DNA of 62,737 bases from DTU063 sp001512695. GTDB lineage: Bacteria > Bacillota > Thermosediminibacteria > Thermosediminibacterales > Tepidanaerobacteraceae. Shown one piece after another: positions 9,262 to 17,135 of the stretch. A program made the position numbers and the translations under genes. The DNA lies in NCBI GenBank assembly GCA_049658265.1, contig JBASOM010000012.1:1-62737 (forward strand). Reading direction: 5' to 3'. The notes under the pieces are model-generated. The model saw only the letters and a program-made list of their open reading frames with translations. It was not told where the DNA came from and did not search any database. The stretch's first letter is position 1; each line of letters opens with the position of its first letter.

Positions 9262-9301
9262 ATTATATAAATAAAAAAGGGTATTGTCAAATATTTCACA
9301 A
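9262..9301 (-). promoter_or_regulatory. SigA promoter with overlapping Rex-like operator
   Basis: On the minus strand: -35 TTGACA (9290-9285), 17-bp spacer, -10 TATAAT (9267-9262), both perfect consensus. The 18-bp imperfect palindrome at 9284-9301 reads TTGTGAAATATTTGACAA. It matches the Rex operator pattern TTGTGAA-N4-TTCACAA at all but one fixed position, and it covers the -35 box. Rex is an NAD(H)-sensing repressor that controls hydrogenase and fermentation genes in clostridia. Repression of this operon at high NAD+/NADH is inferred. Confidence 0.75.
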
Positions 9302-9334
9302 TCCCGCGTACAGGTTACCTTCTTTTGGATAAGA

Positions 9335-9580
9335 TTAAGAATGGTCTGGCTTTGGAAGGTTTTTCTTGTAGCTTATCCCTATTTTACTGCTGACGTTTCC
9401 CAGGTGTTCCCTTACCTTTCTCACCTTTTGTAAATCGTAGCCGGTCAGGTCTGCTATTTCAGCATCGCTTAGCCCCAATGAAACTGCATCTAAAAAAAAA
9501 TATAAATCTACTCCAAATTTATCTTGTATTTCTTCGGCACTGGCATCTATTTTGCTGAAGCCTCTTTTGTTATTTGTCAT
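9335..9580 (-). CDS. Small helix-turn-helix-like protein
   Basis: 81 aa. The middle (LSDAEIADLTGYDLQKVRKVREHL) looks like a helix-turn-helix of the kind that starts 'sees site, steps, recognises', so DNA binding is possible. It has no Cys cluster, signal or membrane segment. It follows the DUF421 gene after a 12-bp gap and is probably its operon partner. It also lies just upstream of the hydrogenase promoter. No family was recognised with certainty. Confidence 0.55.
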   Translation of the reverse strand: MTNNKRGFSKIDASAEEIQDKFGVDLYFFLDAVSLGLSDAEIADLTGYDLQKVRKVREHLGNVSSKIGISYKKNLPKPDHS

Positions 9581-9592
9581 CTGCTCACCAAC

Positions 9593-10297
9593 TCATTGTA
9601 TAATCTCATCATTCTTAAGTTTAATAGACAGGTTTCCCTCTTCGTCAATCCATGCAGCACTGATCTCTCTCAGTCTTGTTATTCCTTTTTGATTTAATTG
9701 TCCCATCATTTGCCCTATACTAACTCCAACCCTATCCAGATTGTCAAAAACAACTTCCCCCTGATGTATCATTAATGTAGGGAAAATTCCCTGCTTTGAC
9801 CATAGACCCAAATCTTTCGGAGTCACCGTTTGCATGTATTCCTTCTTTATTACGCTTAACTTCCCATTTGGTTCTATTGTGGCTTCCTCCACTTCATTGA
9901 TATCCGTTACCCCTTTTTCTCTTAATAAAATAAGCAAGTCGGTCATGGTTATTCGCTCTTTTTTCAGATTTCCCAATATGACTTCTCCTTTTCTCACTAG
10001 AACCCGAGATGTGCCCTGTATGAAATTTTCTATCTTGCGATTTTTGGTAATTAATATGGCAAGCAAATAGTTTAACAATGCTGTAATGACAACCGGAAAG
10101 ACTCCCAGTACAAGGCTTATATCACGTTCTTCCAGGGGTATTGCTATTGCCGAACCCAATACAATCATAAAAATTAGATCGAAGGGTGATAATTGGGCAA
10201 CTGTTCGCTTTCCCATGAACCTTACCAACACAAGACTCACAGTAAAAAGTATAACTGCCTTGTAAGCATGCATAAACAAATCTTTGAGCAAACTCAT
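9593..10297 (-). CDS. DUF421 (YetF-like) membrane protein
   Basis: 234 aa. Three hydrophobic segments occupy roughly residues 10-80, including the family signature VRFMGKRTVAQLSPFDLI. A soluble domain of about 140 residues follows. DUF421 proteins are common in spore formers and often lie next to spoVA-type genes; some are spore inner-membrane proteins. Its start overlaps the preceding gene by 4 bp, which suggests coupled translation. The molecular function is not established. Confidence 0.85.
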   Translation of the reverse strand: MSLLKDLFMHAYKAVILFTVSLVLVRFMGKRTVAQLSPFDLIFMIVLGSAIAIPLEERDISLVLGVFPVVITALLNYLLAILITKNRKIENFIQGTSRVLVRKGEVILGNLKKERITMTDLLILLREKGVTDINEVEEATIEPNGKLSVIKKEYMQTVTPKDLGLWSKQGIFPTLMIHQGEVVFDNLDRVGVSIGQMMGQLNQKGITRLREISAAWIDEEGNLSIKLKNDEIIQ

Positions 10298-10716
10298 ATT
10301 CCTTTCACCCTATTATCAAAGTTTTCGAGGACCCTGTTCATCTGTATGAAACTTGCCAACATCGTTATACCGCTGCCTGCATTTATCATAGCTTCTGCCG
10401 CCTTCAGCATGGACTTTTGGATTTCATCAAGAAGCAAACACTGATTTTCAAAGAGTTTTCTGCGAAAGGAAGCCACTAGTTCTTCCCTAGCTTTTGTGTT
10501 TTTGTCAGGATTGACATCTGCCATTGCTTGGCTTAAAAGTTCAAGTTCTCTTATACCCTTATTTAATCTTACAAGGCTTGATGATTTTGTAAGGGCTTGC
10601 TGAAGATTTTCCCCAAGCTGGCTTTCAAGATCTTTGATGGACTCTGTCAGTTGCTTTAAGTTTTCTTTATATGTAAGCATATGAGGTGCATACTCTATTT
10701 TAGTGGGACTTTGCAA
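10294..10716 (-). CDS. Helical protein of unknown function, coupled to the DUF421 gene
   Basis: 140 aa from a TTG at 10716. That start is chosen because GGAGGGG sits 6 bp upstream of it, whereas the ATG at 10731 has no ribosome-binding site. The protein is almost entirely alpha-helical and rich in Leu, Glu and Gln, with likely coiled-coil stretches. It has no signal peptide or cysteines. It is the first gene of a three-gene operon with DUF421 and the small HTH-like protein. I do not recognise a named family. Confidence 0.55.
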   Translation of the reverse strand: MQSPTKIEYAPHMLTYKENLKQLTESIKDLESQLGENLQQALTKSSSLVRLNKGIRELELLSQAMADVNPDKNTKAREELVASFRRKLFENQCLLLDEIQKSMLKAAEAMINAGSGITMLASFIQMNRVLENFDNRVKGI

Positions 10717-10810
10717 TTTTTTCCCCTCCATTTCCTGTATTTATTTTAAGGAATATGACAGTTTTTATTCACCACCGCCTTTTTCAAGAAAAATACAGTT
10801 GGAATAGACT

Positions 10811-10839
10811 TTGAGATTTGATATACTTATTTTTAGTAT
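10811..10839 (+). promoter_or_regulatory. Promoter candidate for the D,D-carboxypeptidase gene
   Basis: TTGAGA (10811-10816), 17-bp spacer, TAGTAT (10834-10839). This is a fair SigA-type match about 57 bp upstream of the start codon. A forespore sigma factor could also act on this gene, but I saw no clear SigF/SigG match. Confidence 0.4.
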
Positions 10840-10895
10840 GAAACTAAACGGAGTCAAAAATCAAAATTAAAGGTGCAGATTTACGGGGTGAATAT

Positions 10896-12137
10896 ATGAA
10901 ACAATACATATACACAAAATTAGTATACATAGTTGCAATCTTTTGTCTATTTAGTTTTTCAACTTCTACGGCGCTGGCTGATACTGATAAGATGCAGCTG
11001 CCTCCGGAAATCGTCGGCCAAGCAGGTTTAGTTATGGATGTTTTGACGGGAAAGGTTCTATATGAAAAGAATGCTCACAGTCCATTTGAACCGGCAAGTA
11101 CGACAAAAATAATGACTGCAATTTTGGCCCTTGAAAAAGGCAATCTTTCGGATATAGTCGTTACAAGCGAAGAACCGCTACGTGTTGATGGCTCTAGGAT
11201 TTACCTGGAGGAAGGGGAAAAGCTGACTTTAGAACAAATGCTTTACGGTATGATGCTAAATTCCGGGAACGACGCTGCTGTTGCCATAGCAGAACATATC
11301 GGGGGAGATATTGAAAGCTTCGTGAAAATGATGAACGCAAAAGCAAGGGAAATTGGCGCATACCACACCACCTTTGTTAATCCAAGCGGCTTGCCTGACG
11401 AAGGCCATTTAACAACTGCCTATGACTTGGCTCTCATTTCACGTTACGCCCTTTTAAACCTTCCTAAATTCAGGAAAATAGTCTCTACTAAAACATTGGA
11501 GATACCCTGGCAGGCCGAGGAATGGGACAGGCAGCTGATAAATTTAAATAAGCTTCTTTGGAACTACGAAGGAGCAGATGGTGTCAAGACAGGTTATACG
11601 AGCACTGCCGGACGCACTTTGGTAGCATCAGCAACCAGAGACGGTTGGCAACTGATTTCAGTAGTGTTAAAATCCGATGCAAACATCTGGTCAGACAGTA
11701 TGGCGCTGCTGGACTATGGCTTTGAAAACTTCGAAATAAAGAACCTGGTTGGTAAAAATTCAGATGTCGCGGAAGAAGATGTTAAATACGGCGATCCGGT
11801 TAAACTTGTTACAAAGGATGGATTAACTTCCGTAGTGAAGAAAAATGACCTGCCGATTAGCAAAAAGCTTGTCATAAATCAGGATATTAAGGCACCTGTT
11901 TCGAAAGGTGAAGTCCTGGGTCAATTGATATTTTACCAAGGTGAAGAGCAACTGGGAAGCGTCAATTTAATTGCTGCTAATGATGTGAAGAGAAAAATTC
12001 ATACCTTTTGGTGGTTCTGGCCACTGACTATTATCTTGGCTACTTATATTCCCTTCAGGATAATGGTAGGAATCAAAAGGTATAAGAGGCACAAGCGAAG
12101 AATTCAATACGTCACTTATATGAATAGATACAGATGA
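10896..12137 (+). CDS. D-alanyl-D-alanine carboxypeptidase (S11 family, DacF-like)
   Basis: 413 aa with an N-terminal signal peptide ending near ALA-D (about residue 28). The three penicillin-binding motifs are intact: S68-x-x-K71, S123-x-N125 and K231-T-G233. A C-terminal PBP5-type beta domain follows. An unusual membrane segment lies near residues 372-395 with a basic tail, where many family members have an amphipathic helix. The enzyme trims the terminal D-Ala from peptidoglycan stem peptides outside the membrane. In spore formers, paralogues set vegetative or cortex cross-linking; which one this is cannot be decided. A terminator follows at once. Confidence 0.92.
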   Translation: MKQYIYTKLVYIVAIFCLFSFSTSTALADTDKMQLPPEIVGQAGLVMDVLTGKVLYEKNAHSPFEPASTTKIMTAILALEKGNLSDIVVTSEEPLRVDGSRIYLEEGEKLTLEQMLYGMMLNSGNDAAVAIAEHIGGDIESFVKMMNAKAREIGAYHTTFVNPSGLPDEGHLTTAYDLALISRYALLNLPKFRKIVSTKTLEIPWQAEEWDRQLINLNKLLWNYEGADGVKTGYTSTAGRTLVASATRDGWQLISVVLKSDANIWSDSMALLDYGFENFEIKNLVGKNSDVAEEDVKYGDPVKLVTKDGLTSVVKKNDLPISKKLVINQDIKAPVSKGEVLGQLIFYQGEEQLGSVNLIAANDVKRKIHTFWWFWPLTIILATYIPFRIMVGIKRYKRHKRRIQYVTYMNRYR

Positions 12138-12155
12138 TAATTATATATATAAAGA

Positions 12156-12189
12156 GAGCACTGCAATTAGTTCGCAGTGCTCATTTTTG
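12156..12189 (+). terminator. Terminator after the carboxypeptidase gene
   Basis: A perfect 9-bp stem GAGCACTGC / GCAGTGCTC (12156-12164, 12174-12182) with a 9-base loop is followed by ATTTTTG. It lies 19 bp after the stop codon. Confidence 0.85.
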
Positions 12190-12249
12190 TGCGTTTTGCA
12201 AAAGGTACGTTGGCAAAACGAATCACAGTTTGTATAGTTGGGCGGGTTC

Positions 12250-13209
12250 TTATTTTAAGATATATACAGTAACCCATCTTCTTCCGAAACGCTTAGTTTC
12301 CTCGGAAGTGTCTAAAAACAAGTCTATTTTATCACCTTTTATGGCACCACCGGTATCCTCGGCTCGGGCAAAGCCGTAACCATCTATATACAGCCTTGTC
12401 CCTAAAGGAATAACCTTTGGGTCAACAGCAACAACACCTACTCTAGGCATCGTTCCAGTCGCAGTGCGATTGCCTGTATGAGTGTAAGCTGTTGCTAGCA
12501 TGCGTTTTTTCTCGATATACGAAAAATCTACACCTCCACGTGATGCAACTTGTACCGTTCCTGTCAGTACAATCTTAGGCTTTGGAGCTTTTATGACTTT
12601 TGACTCGGTAGTTGTTGAGACAACCTTGCCATTTTCAAGTATTTCGATCGTAGTTACTTCTTCCTGACCTTCTTCTCCATCTTGGATTACTTTCTTTTCA
12701 CCAAGCGGAAGGTTATAGTCTTTTCTGGAAACGGTTTCAAAGGGTATGCTCCTAATTTCAGTTGTAACTCGTTCATTTACTCTAATTACATTGATTTCAG
12801 CTTCACCTAATATGTATTCTCCAAGAGCCGGCTGAACCTTGTCTTTTTCATCCAGATTAATTTTAGCCTTTGCCAGGATATTTGCTACTGTTTTTGGCCG
12901 GGTCTTAAGGGTGATTTCCTTCCCATCAACTGCTATCTTTACAGGGAATGCTCTTTTTATGGTAATCTGCATACCTTCTGAAAGCTTGGTGTCAGGACTT
13001 GGAGTAACTTCATCCTCAGGGTCTAAAGTTATATTTTGTTTTTCCAACAGCTCCGCTACATTACTGGCAAAAGTTGAAACTACAGCTTCCTTGTCTTCGT
13101 CTCTAATAATCACCTCTTTTTCCAAAGTGAAATAGATAGACGCTCCGAGAATGAATACAGCCACCACCCCGGAGATAACAGCCCATTTACGGGCTTTAAA
13201 CGAAAACAC
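12250..13209 (-). CDS. yabE: YabE-like protein with DUF348, G5 and 3D domains
   Basis: 319 aa starting with GTG after AAAGGGGGAG. An N-terminal membrane anchor (about 10-27) is followed by two DUF348 ubiquitin-like repeats (about 30-140), a G5 domain (about 150-215) and a C-terminal 3D domain whose three conserved Asp lie in VAVDP, RAEDTGG and KIDLF. 3D domains share the fold of MltA/EXLX1 and resemble resuscitation-promoting-factor wall enzymes. YabE of Bacillus is a putative cell-wall hydrolase. Secreted or membrane-tethered peptidoglycan turnover is inferred. Confidence 0.85.
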   Translation of the reverse strand: MFSFKARKWAVISGVVAVFILGASIYFTLEKEVIIRDEDKEAVVSTFASNVAELLEKQNITLDPEDEVTPSPDTKLSEGMQITIKRAFPVKIAVDGKEITLKTRPKTVANILAKAKINLDEKDKVQPALGEYILGEAEINVIRVNERVTTEIRSIPFETVSRKDYNLPLGEKKVIQDGEEGQEEVTTIEILENGKVVSTTTESKVIKAPKPKIVLTGTVQVASRGGVDFSYIEKKRMLATAYTHTGNRTATGTMPRVGVVAVDPKVIPLGTRLYIDGYGFARAEDTGGAIKGDKIDLFLDTSEETKRFGRRWVTVYILK

Positions 13210-13306
13210 AAAACTCCCCCTTTGTAAAAGGTCTATTAAGGATTTCTACTTTTATTAATGAAATCCTTTTTCCAGTTTTTTCTCTATCTGTTTTTATTAT
13301 ATTATA

Positions 13307-13336
13307 CTTATACCAAAACTATACATGGCTTGTCAA
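13307..13336 (-). promoter_or_regulatory. Promoter and hairpin leader of the yabE-like gene
   Basis: On the minus strand TTGACA (13336-13331), an 18-bp spacer and TATAAG (13312-13307) form a good SigA promoter. The resulting leader is about 90 bases. It contains a hairpin with arms AAGGATTTC / GAAATCCTT within about 13239-13271 that is not followed by a T-run. No known riboswitch consensus was recognised in the leader. Confidence 0.6.
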
Positions 13337-13429
13337 ATTTAGTACAAATAACACTATTTTTTATTGTTGCCACTTATTGAGGGTTTTATGATATCATTGA
13401 ATTGTATAACTATCGCAGGAGTGGTTGGC

Positions 13430-14269
13430 GTGAGAAGATTCTGGATGGCCGTTCTTATTGTGTTTTGCTATGTCTTTGTTTTTCCTATGAGCGCAAGAGC
13501 CGATGCTGGTCCAAAGCCTTCCCTTAAAGTGATAGTAAAAAATCCACCTGATCGCGAATACTATCTCGACCTGTTGGTGGACTATGACGGTGAGCATTTA
13601 TATGAGAATACCAAGAGAGAAGATGTAGGGCATCCTGAAATGTATGATGTGCTAAAAAACTATAAAGAAAACGGTTGGCGGCCTGCTCTTGTTACCGGTA
13701 CTAAAGTTCCTCTTTTTGGGAGTTTAGTAGGAACTAGAAATGGAAATGTTATGGTACATGACTTCAGTTATGTGGGTATTCCGGATAGGTTTAAAATAAT
13801 TATAGTAACGAAAGATAATGATATAATAGTATCGGAAAATGCAGTTGAAAGAAAAGCATTTCGAAGCACCGCATACTTCGATTGTAGTACTAAGAAACTA
13901 TCACAAGACTCTGTCGCTTTGGCATACATTACTCAGTTTGTCGCGACCTGTCTTGCAACGCTTATAATAGAAGGTCTTGTCCTTATCTTGTTTAGATTTG
14001 ATACCAAACAAAACTGGAAGCCCTTTTTAATGATAAATGTTTTTACACAGCTTATGCTGACAGCGAGTGTATTTAAAGCCATGTATACCTCAGGAATAAT
14101 AATGGGACTGCTAACATATATCCCCCTTGAGCTTCTCATCATAACGATTGAAGCTACTTTGTTTGCAAGGCACCTAGTCCAGCACTCGAAACGAAGGCGG
14201 ATTGCATTTGCCATAACAGCAAATGTCATCAGCTTCGCACTAAGTGTTATGGCGATGTTTCATTATTAA
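13430..14269 (+). CDS. Exported/membrane protein with C-terminal multi-pass region, unknown
   Basis: 280 aa from the GTG at 13430, selected because GCAGGAG lies 8 bp upstream and a signal peptide then begins directly (cleavage near SARA-DAG). An in-frame upstream ATG at 13364 lacks a ribosome-binding site. After about 160 extracytoplasmic residues there are four hydrophobic segments (about residues 165-275) and a short end. I do not recognise the family. It is the only plus-strand gene between two minus-strand genes, so it is probably its own transcription unit. Confidence 0.7.
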   Translation: MRRFWMAVLIVFCYVFVFPMSARADAGPKPSLKVIVKNPPDREYYLDLLVDYDGEHLYENTKREDVGHPEMYDVLKNYKENGWRPALVTGTKVPLFGSLVGTRNGNVMVHDFSYVGIPDRFKIIIVTKDNDIIVSENAVERKAFRSTAYFDCSTKKLSQDSVALAYITQFVATCLATLIIEGLVLILFRFDTKQNWKPFLMINVFTQLMLTASVFKAMYTSGIIMGLLTYIPLELLIITIEATLFARHLVQHSKRRRIAFAITANVISFALSVMAMFHY

Positions 14270-14300
14270 GGCCATGGTCTGAAACTAAAAAGATGCCTAA

Positions 14301-14954
14301 TTAGCCCTTAATTTCCCACACAACAGTGACTGTATCTGATATTTTTATATCATCAGGCTCAATATCAATTGACGCAATTGAAGATTGATATGAGGCTTCG
14401 CTCAGATAATACGATTCTTCTCTTTGAAACCGAATTTCACTCCAATCATAATCGATTCGAAGTATATTTCCAATTTCCACTCCTGCTGCTTCTGCTATGA
14501 CTTTTGCCTTTTCCTTGGCATCTAAAATTGCCTTTTTCAACATTTCTTCTTTCAGAGATTTTTGATCCCTAATTTGATACTTGATGGAGAACTCCGGTTT
14601 CGCTTTACAGTTAGATAATGCAGATAAAATCTCGCCAAGCTTCTTGCTATCAGTTTCAAATCCAATATATAGTTCATTAGAACATCTATAACCCTTGAAA
14701 ACACTTTTATAATTACCATGGTAATCTTTCACACGCTCATAAGATGTATCGATATGAAAAGATGTAGTTTTTATGTCCTCTTTTTTAAACCCCAGCTTGC
14801 CTAGACAGTTTCTAAGTTCTTTTAACTGATTTGCAGCTATATCCATTGTTTTATCGTAATCCATATCCGATGCTTTCAAAGTCATCATAATCTTAATCCA
14901 ATCCGGGGGTGCTGAAACCTTTCCTTTGCCTTTGACCGTTATCACTCTCTTCAT
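14301..14954 (-). CDS. SIMPL-domain (DUF541) protein
   Basis: 217 aa. The N-terminus ITVKGKGKVSAPPDW and the later helix KAILDAKEKAKVIAEAAGVEIG are typical of SIMPL/DUF541 proteins. Unlike many bacterial members it lacks a signal peptide, so a cytoplasmic location is suggested. SIMPL homologues range from mouse IRAK-linked proteins to bacterial periplasmic proteins implicated in stress; no precise biochemical role is known. Confidence 0.8.
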   Translation of the reverse strand: MKRVITVKGKGKVSAPPDWIKIMMTLKASDMDYDKTMDIAANQLKELRNCLGKLGFKKEDIKTTSFHIDTSYERVKDYHGNYKSVFKGYRCSNELYIGFETDSKKLGEILSALSNCKAKPEFSIKYQIRDQKSLKEEMLKKAILDAKEKAKVIAEAAGVEIGNILRIDYDWSEIRFQREESYYLSEASYQSSIASIDIEPDDIKISDTVTVVWEIKG

Positions 14955-14980
14955 GATAAAATACCTCCGAAAAAAGTATG

Positions 14981-15679
14981 CTATTTATTCAATTCAGTAT
15001 AATCAGCCCTAAAGTAAATCTTATAATCACTAATCTTTAGGTTGAATTCTTTCAACATTTTAACTATCAAATTTCTTAAACTATTAGCACTCTGATTTGT
15101 TTCGACATATATCTTATTTAGTACGGGTTTTGGATCGTTCATTGAATTAGGATTCATCGAAAAATATTTATTCTTTTTTCCGTTCATTTTTGGATTGTTT
15201 TCAAAGCTCATAAATTCTTGTTCGTCAATGCAAATAAGATATTCACATGTTTTAATAAACATCTCTTTCCATGTTTTAACTTCTATTTTAGAATCATTTA
15301 TACTGAATGCAAAGGGCCTTTTATGTGTTAAATTTTCATATAAAGAATGTTCTATGTTGTGGTCTACTATGTAATCCGCATAATTAGGAATTAACTTTCT
15401 TTCTGTATCCTCATCAATTTCTCCCTCTGTAAATGTGTTTTCAATATCTAAAATATCAATAATTTCTTCTATTTTCTTTTCATATAAGTGGATGTTTTCC
15501 GCTATTTTCTGGTATTTATTTACGTTATCAAAATCTCTATTTTGAAATGCAGTATTTATTTTGTTACTTATATCTTCCATTATGTTATTAATCATTTCCT
15601 GTAGCAATTGCATACTTTCAGATATATCTATAGCTTTGTCGGGAAATTCACTTTTAATCATCTGCAAAATGGCCTTCAT
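14981..15679 (-). CDS. Uncharacterised AT-rich gene, predicted soluble protein
   Basis: 232 aa from the ATG at 15679, preferred because GGGGGAG lies just upstream; the ATG at 15697 would sit before this site. The N-terminal third is helical. The C-terminal half is denser in aromatic residues and ends YKIYFRADYTELN. I recognise no enzyme motif. Base composition is clearly more AT-rich than in the flanking housekeeping genes, which hints at acquisition by transfer. It shares this stretch with another unrecognised gene and REP-like repeats. Confidence 0.6.
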   Translation of the reverse strand: MKAILQMIKSEFPDKAIDISESMQLLQEMINNIMEDISNKINTAFQNRDFDNVNKYQKIAENIHLYEKKIEEIIDILDIENTFTEGEIDEDTERKLIPNYADYIVDHNIEHSLYENLTHKRPFAFSINDSKIEVKTWKEMFIKTCEYLICIDEQEFMSFENNPKMNGKKNKYFSMNPNSMNDPKPVLNKIYVETNQSANSLRNLIVKMLKEFNLKISDYKIYFRADYTELNK

Positions 15680-15745
15680 CTCACTCCCCCGTTTCATTTT
15701 AGAATAGAAATGAATTTAAAAAATCACCTCTCATTTACATCTAAT

Positions 15746-16312
15746 TCATATTATTTGGAAATTAGTAATTAATCTTTTGGTACTAAACCATAAACTTTCA
15801 GACCTACCAGCCCATCGAGAAATTTCTTTATAGTGTTCTGTAGATAACATAACTAAATTCCTTTTTTCCATCATATCTTTCGCATAATGGATTATACCGC
15901 TTTCCCATATGGAAGTTGCTGTTAACAAAGGATTCCCTATTTCTTCTCTTATAGACCTAATCTTAGATAGAAGGGTCCTGTATTTAATTGGACCTTTAGC
16001 TATCAAGCTAGCAGTTCTAACAACATAATCATTATCTGGCAAATGCTTAGTAAATTCCAAGTTTCTTTTTCTTGTATTAACGATAATAGTATATTCTTTT
16101 TGATTCGCTGCCATTTTTAAAATGTCAAGCGCTTGACTTGATATTTTTTTCAACTCGTCTCTACCAACAAGTTTAATGGTTCCATTATCCCTTGTCATGT
16201 TTAGTGCAACAATTATCATACATAATTTTGTTTTTAAACTCCCATACGTTATCAGATCATCTATTGTTACATTCTCTGTTTTGTTATATACCCTTTGTAC
16301 TATTGGAGACAA
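15746..16312 (-). CDS. Uncharacterised AT-rich gene, start doubtful, possibly 5'-eroded
   Basis: 188 aa if read from a TTG at 16312. No ribosome-binding site precedes that codon, and the frame stays open upstream to a stop near 16355 without an ATG. The true N-terminus may have been lost. The predicted product is helical and basic, with no motif I recognise. REP-like repeats lie about 100 bp upstream of the start, consistent with a rearranged junction. It may be translated, but a remnant is equally likely. Confidence 0.4.
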   Translation of the reverse strand: MSPIVQRVYNKTENVTIDDLITYGSLKTKLCMIIVALNMTRDNGTIKLVGRDELKKISSQALDILKMAANQKEYTIIVNTRKRNLEFTKHLPDNDYVVRTASLIAKGPIKYRTLLSKIRSIREEIGNPLLTATSIWESGIIHYAKDMMEKRNLVMLSTEHYKEISRWAGRSESLWFSTKRLITNFQII

Positions 16313-16411
16313 AAGAAGAAAGAAACAGGAGGAAAGCTTAAGTTGCTTATGAAGTTATAATTTTCAATTAGCTTTTGGTGTCAATAAGCCACTGTTTTTC
16401 AAAAAGAAAAC

Positions 16412-16477
16412 ATGACAGACGAAACGCCCTGATGTCAGAAATTTGAGAAATATGGCAGACGAAACGTCCCCTTGTCA
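16412..16477. repeat. Two REP-like direct repeats beside comEA
   Basis: Two copies of a ~25-bp unit ATG[A/G]CAGACGAAACG[C/T]CCC..TGTCA lie at 16412-16436 and 16452-16477, 40 bp apart. Each is bounded by TG[A/G]CA and TGTCA, and the second holds the small palindrome GACGAAACGTC. Further TGTCAC/TTGTCA repeats continue to about 16492, reaching the comEA stop codon. Similar 'GACGAAACGTCCCC..TGTCA' sequences in clostridia are often linked to REP-associated (Y1) transposases; none is present here. Confidence 0.55.
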
Positions 16478-16494
16478 CCTTGTCACTTGTCAGG

Positions 16495-17124
16495 TCATTT
16501 TACTTTTATCTTGTCTTTGAGCTGTTCGAATTTTTTGTCGCCTATTCCGGAAACGTTTTTTATTTCTTCAATAGATTTAAATGGACCGCTAGTGATCCTG
16601 TAGTCTATAATTTTTTGTGCGGTTGCAGGGCCTATTCCCGGCAAAGTTGTAAGTTCGGTCTCATTTGCAGTATTTATGTTTACTTTACCGTCGTTTTTCG
16701 AGATGATACCCACAGTAGACCCATAGAGCTCATCTTCCTGCTCAGATTGTTCAGGAGATTCCCCTATTTTGGGGACATAGAGCTTGTCTTCATCATGTAT
16801 TTTCTGAGCGAGATTAAGTCTTAAAAGATCGGCCTCGGGAAGAGGGCCCCCTGCTATTTCTATGGCATCTTTTACCCGCTGGCCTTCTTCTAATGTATAG
16901 ACACCGGGATTTTTTACAGCGCCTGCTATATGGATGACAATCTTCTCCGCCTCATACGCTGGAGCTGTTACCGGAACTGCCGGTTCATCCTGAAGTTTAA
17001 ATGCTATATCTGGTTCTTTCTTGAAAAAGGCGTAATATGATACTGATACTGTAGAAATGGTCAATAGCAGTAAAAGACCTAATAGTATTTTTTCTCTTTT
17101 ACTGAAATCAAACATTTCTATCAC
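16495..17124 (-). CDS. comEA: ComEA-like DNA-binding competence protein
   Basis: 209 aa. It has one N-terminal membrane anchor (about 13-32), an SLBB domain (about 55-115) and a C-terminal pair of helix-hairpin-helix motifs, with LPGIGPATA and VSGIGDKKF as the two hairpins. ComEA binds double-stranded DNA outside the membrane for uptake during natural transformation. The usual partners comEB/comEC are not adjacent; the upstream gene is cobQ, 11 bp away. The start may be the GTG at 17124 (GGGAG 7 bp upstream) or the ATG three codons later. Confidence 0.9.
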   Translation of the reverse strand: MIEMFDFSKREKILLGLLLLLTISTVSVSYYAFFKKEPDIAFKLQDEPAVPVTAPAYEAEKIVIHIAGAVKNPGVYTLEEGQRVKDAIEIAGGPLPEADLLRLNLAQKIHDEDKLYVPKIGESPEQSEQEDELYGSTVGIISKNDGKVNINTANETELTTLPGIGPATAQKIIDYRITSGPFKSIEEIKNVSGIGDKKFEQLKDKIKVK

Positions 17125-17135
17125 ACTCCGGCTCC

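Noticed and set aside
14981..16312. Two-gene defence or toxin-antitoxin system
   Set aside because: No nuclease, NTPase, toxin or antitoxin motif could be seen; AT-richness alone is not enough.
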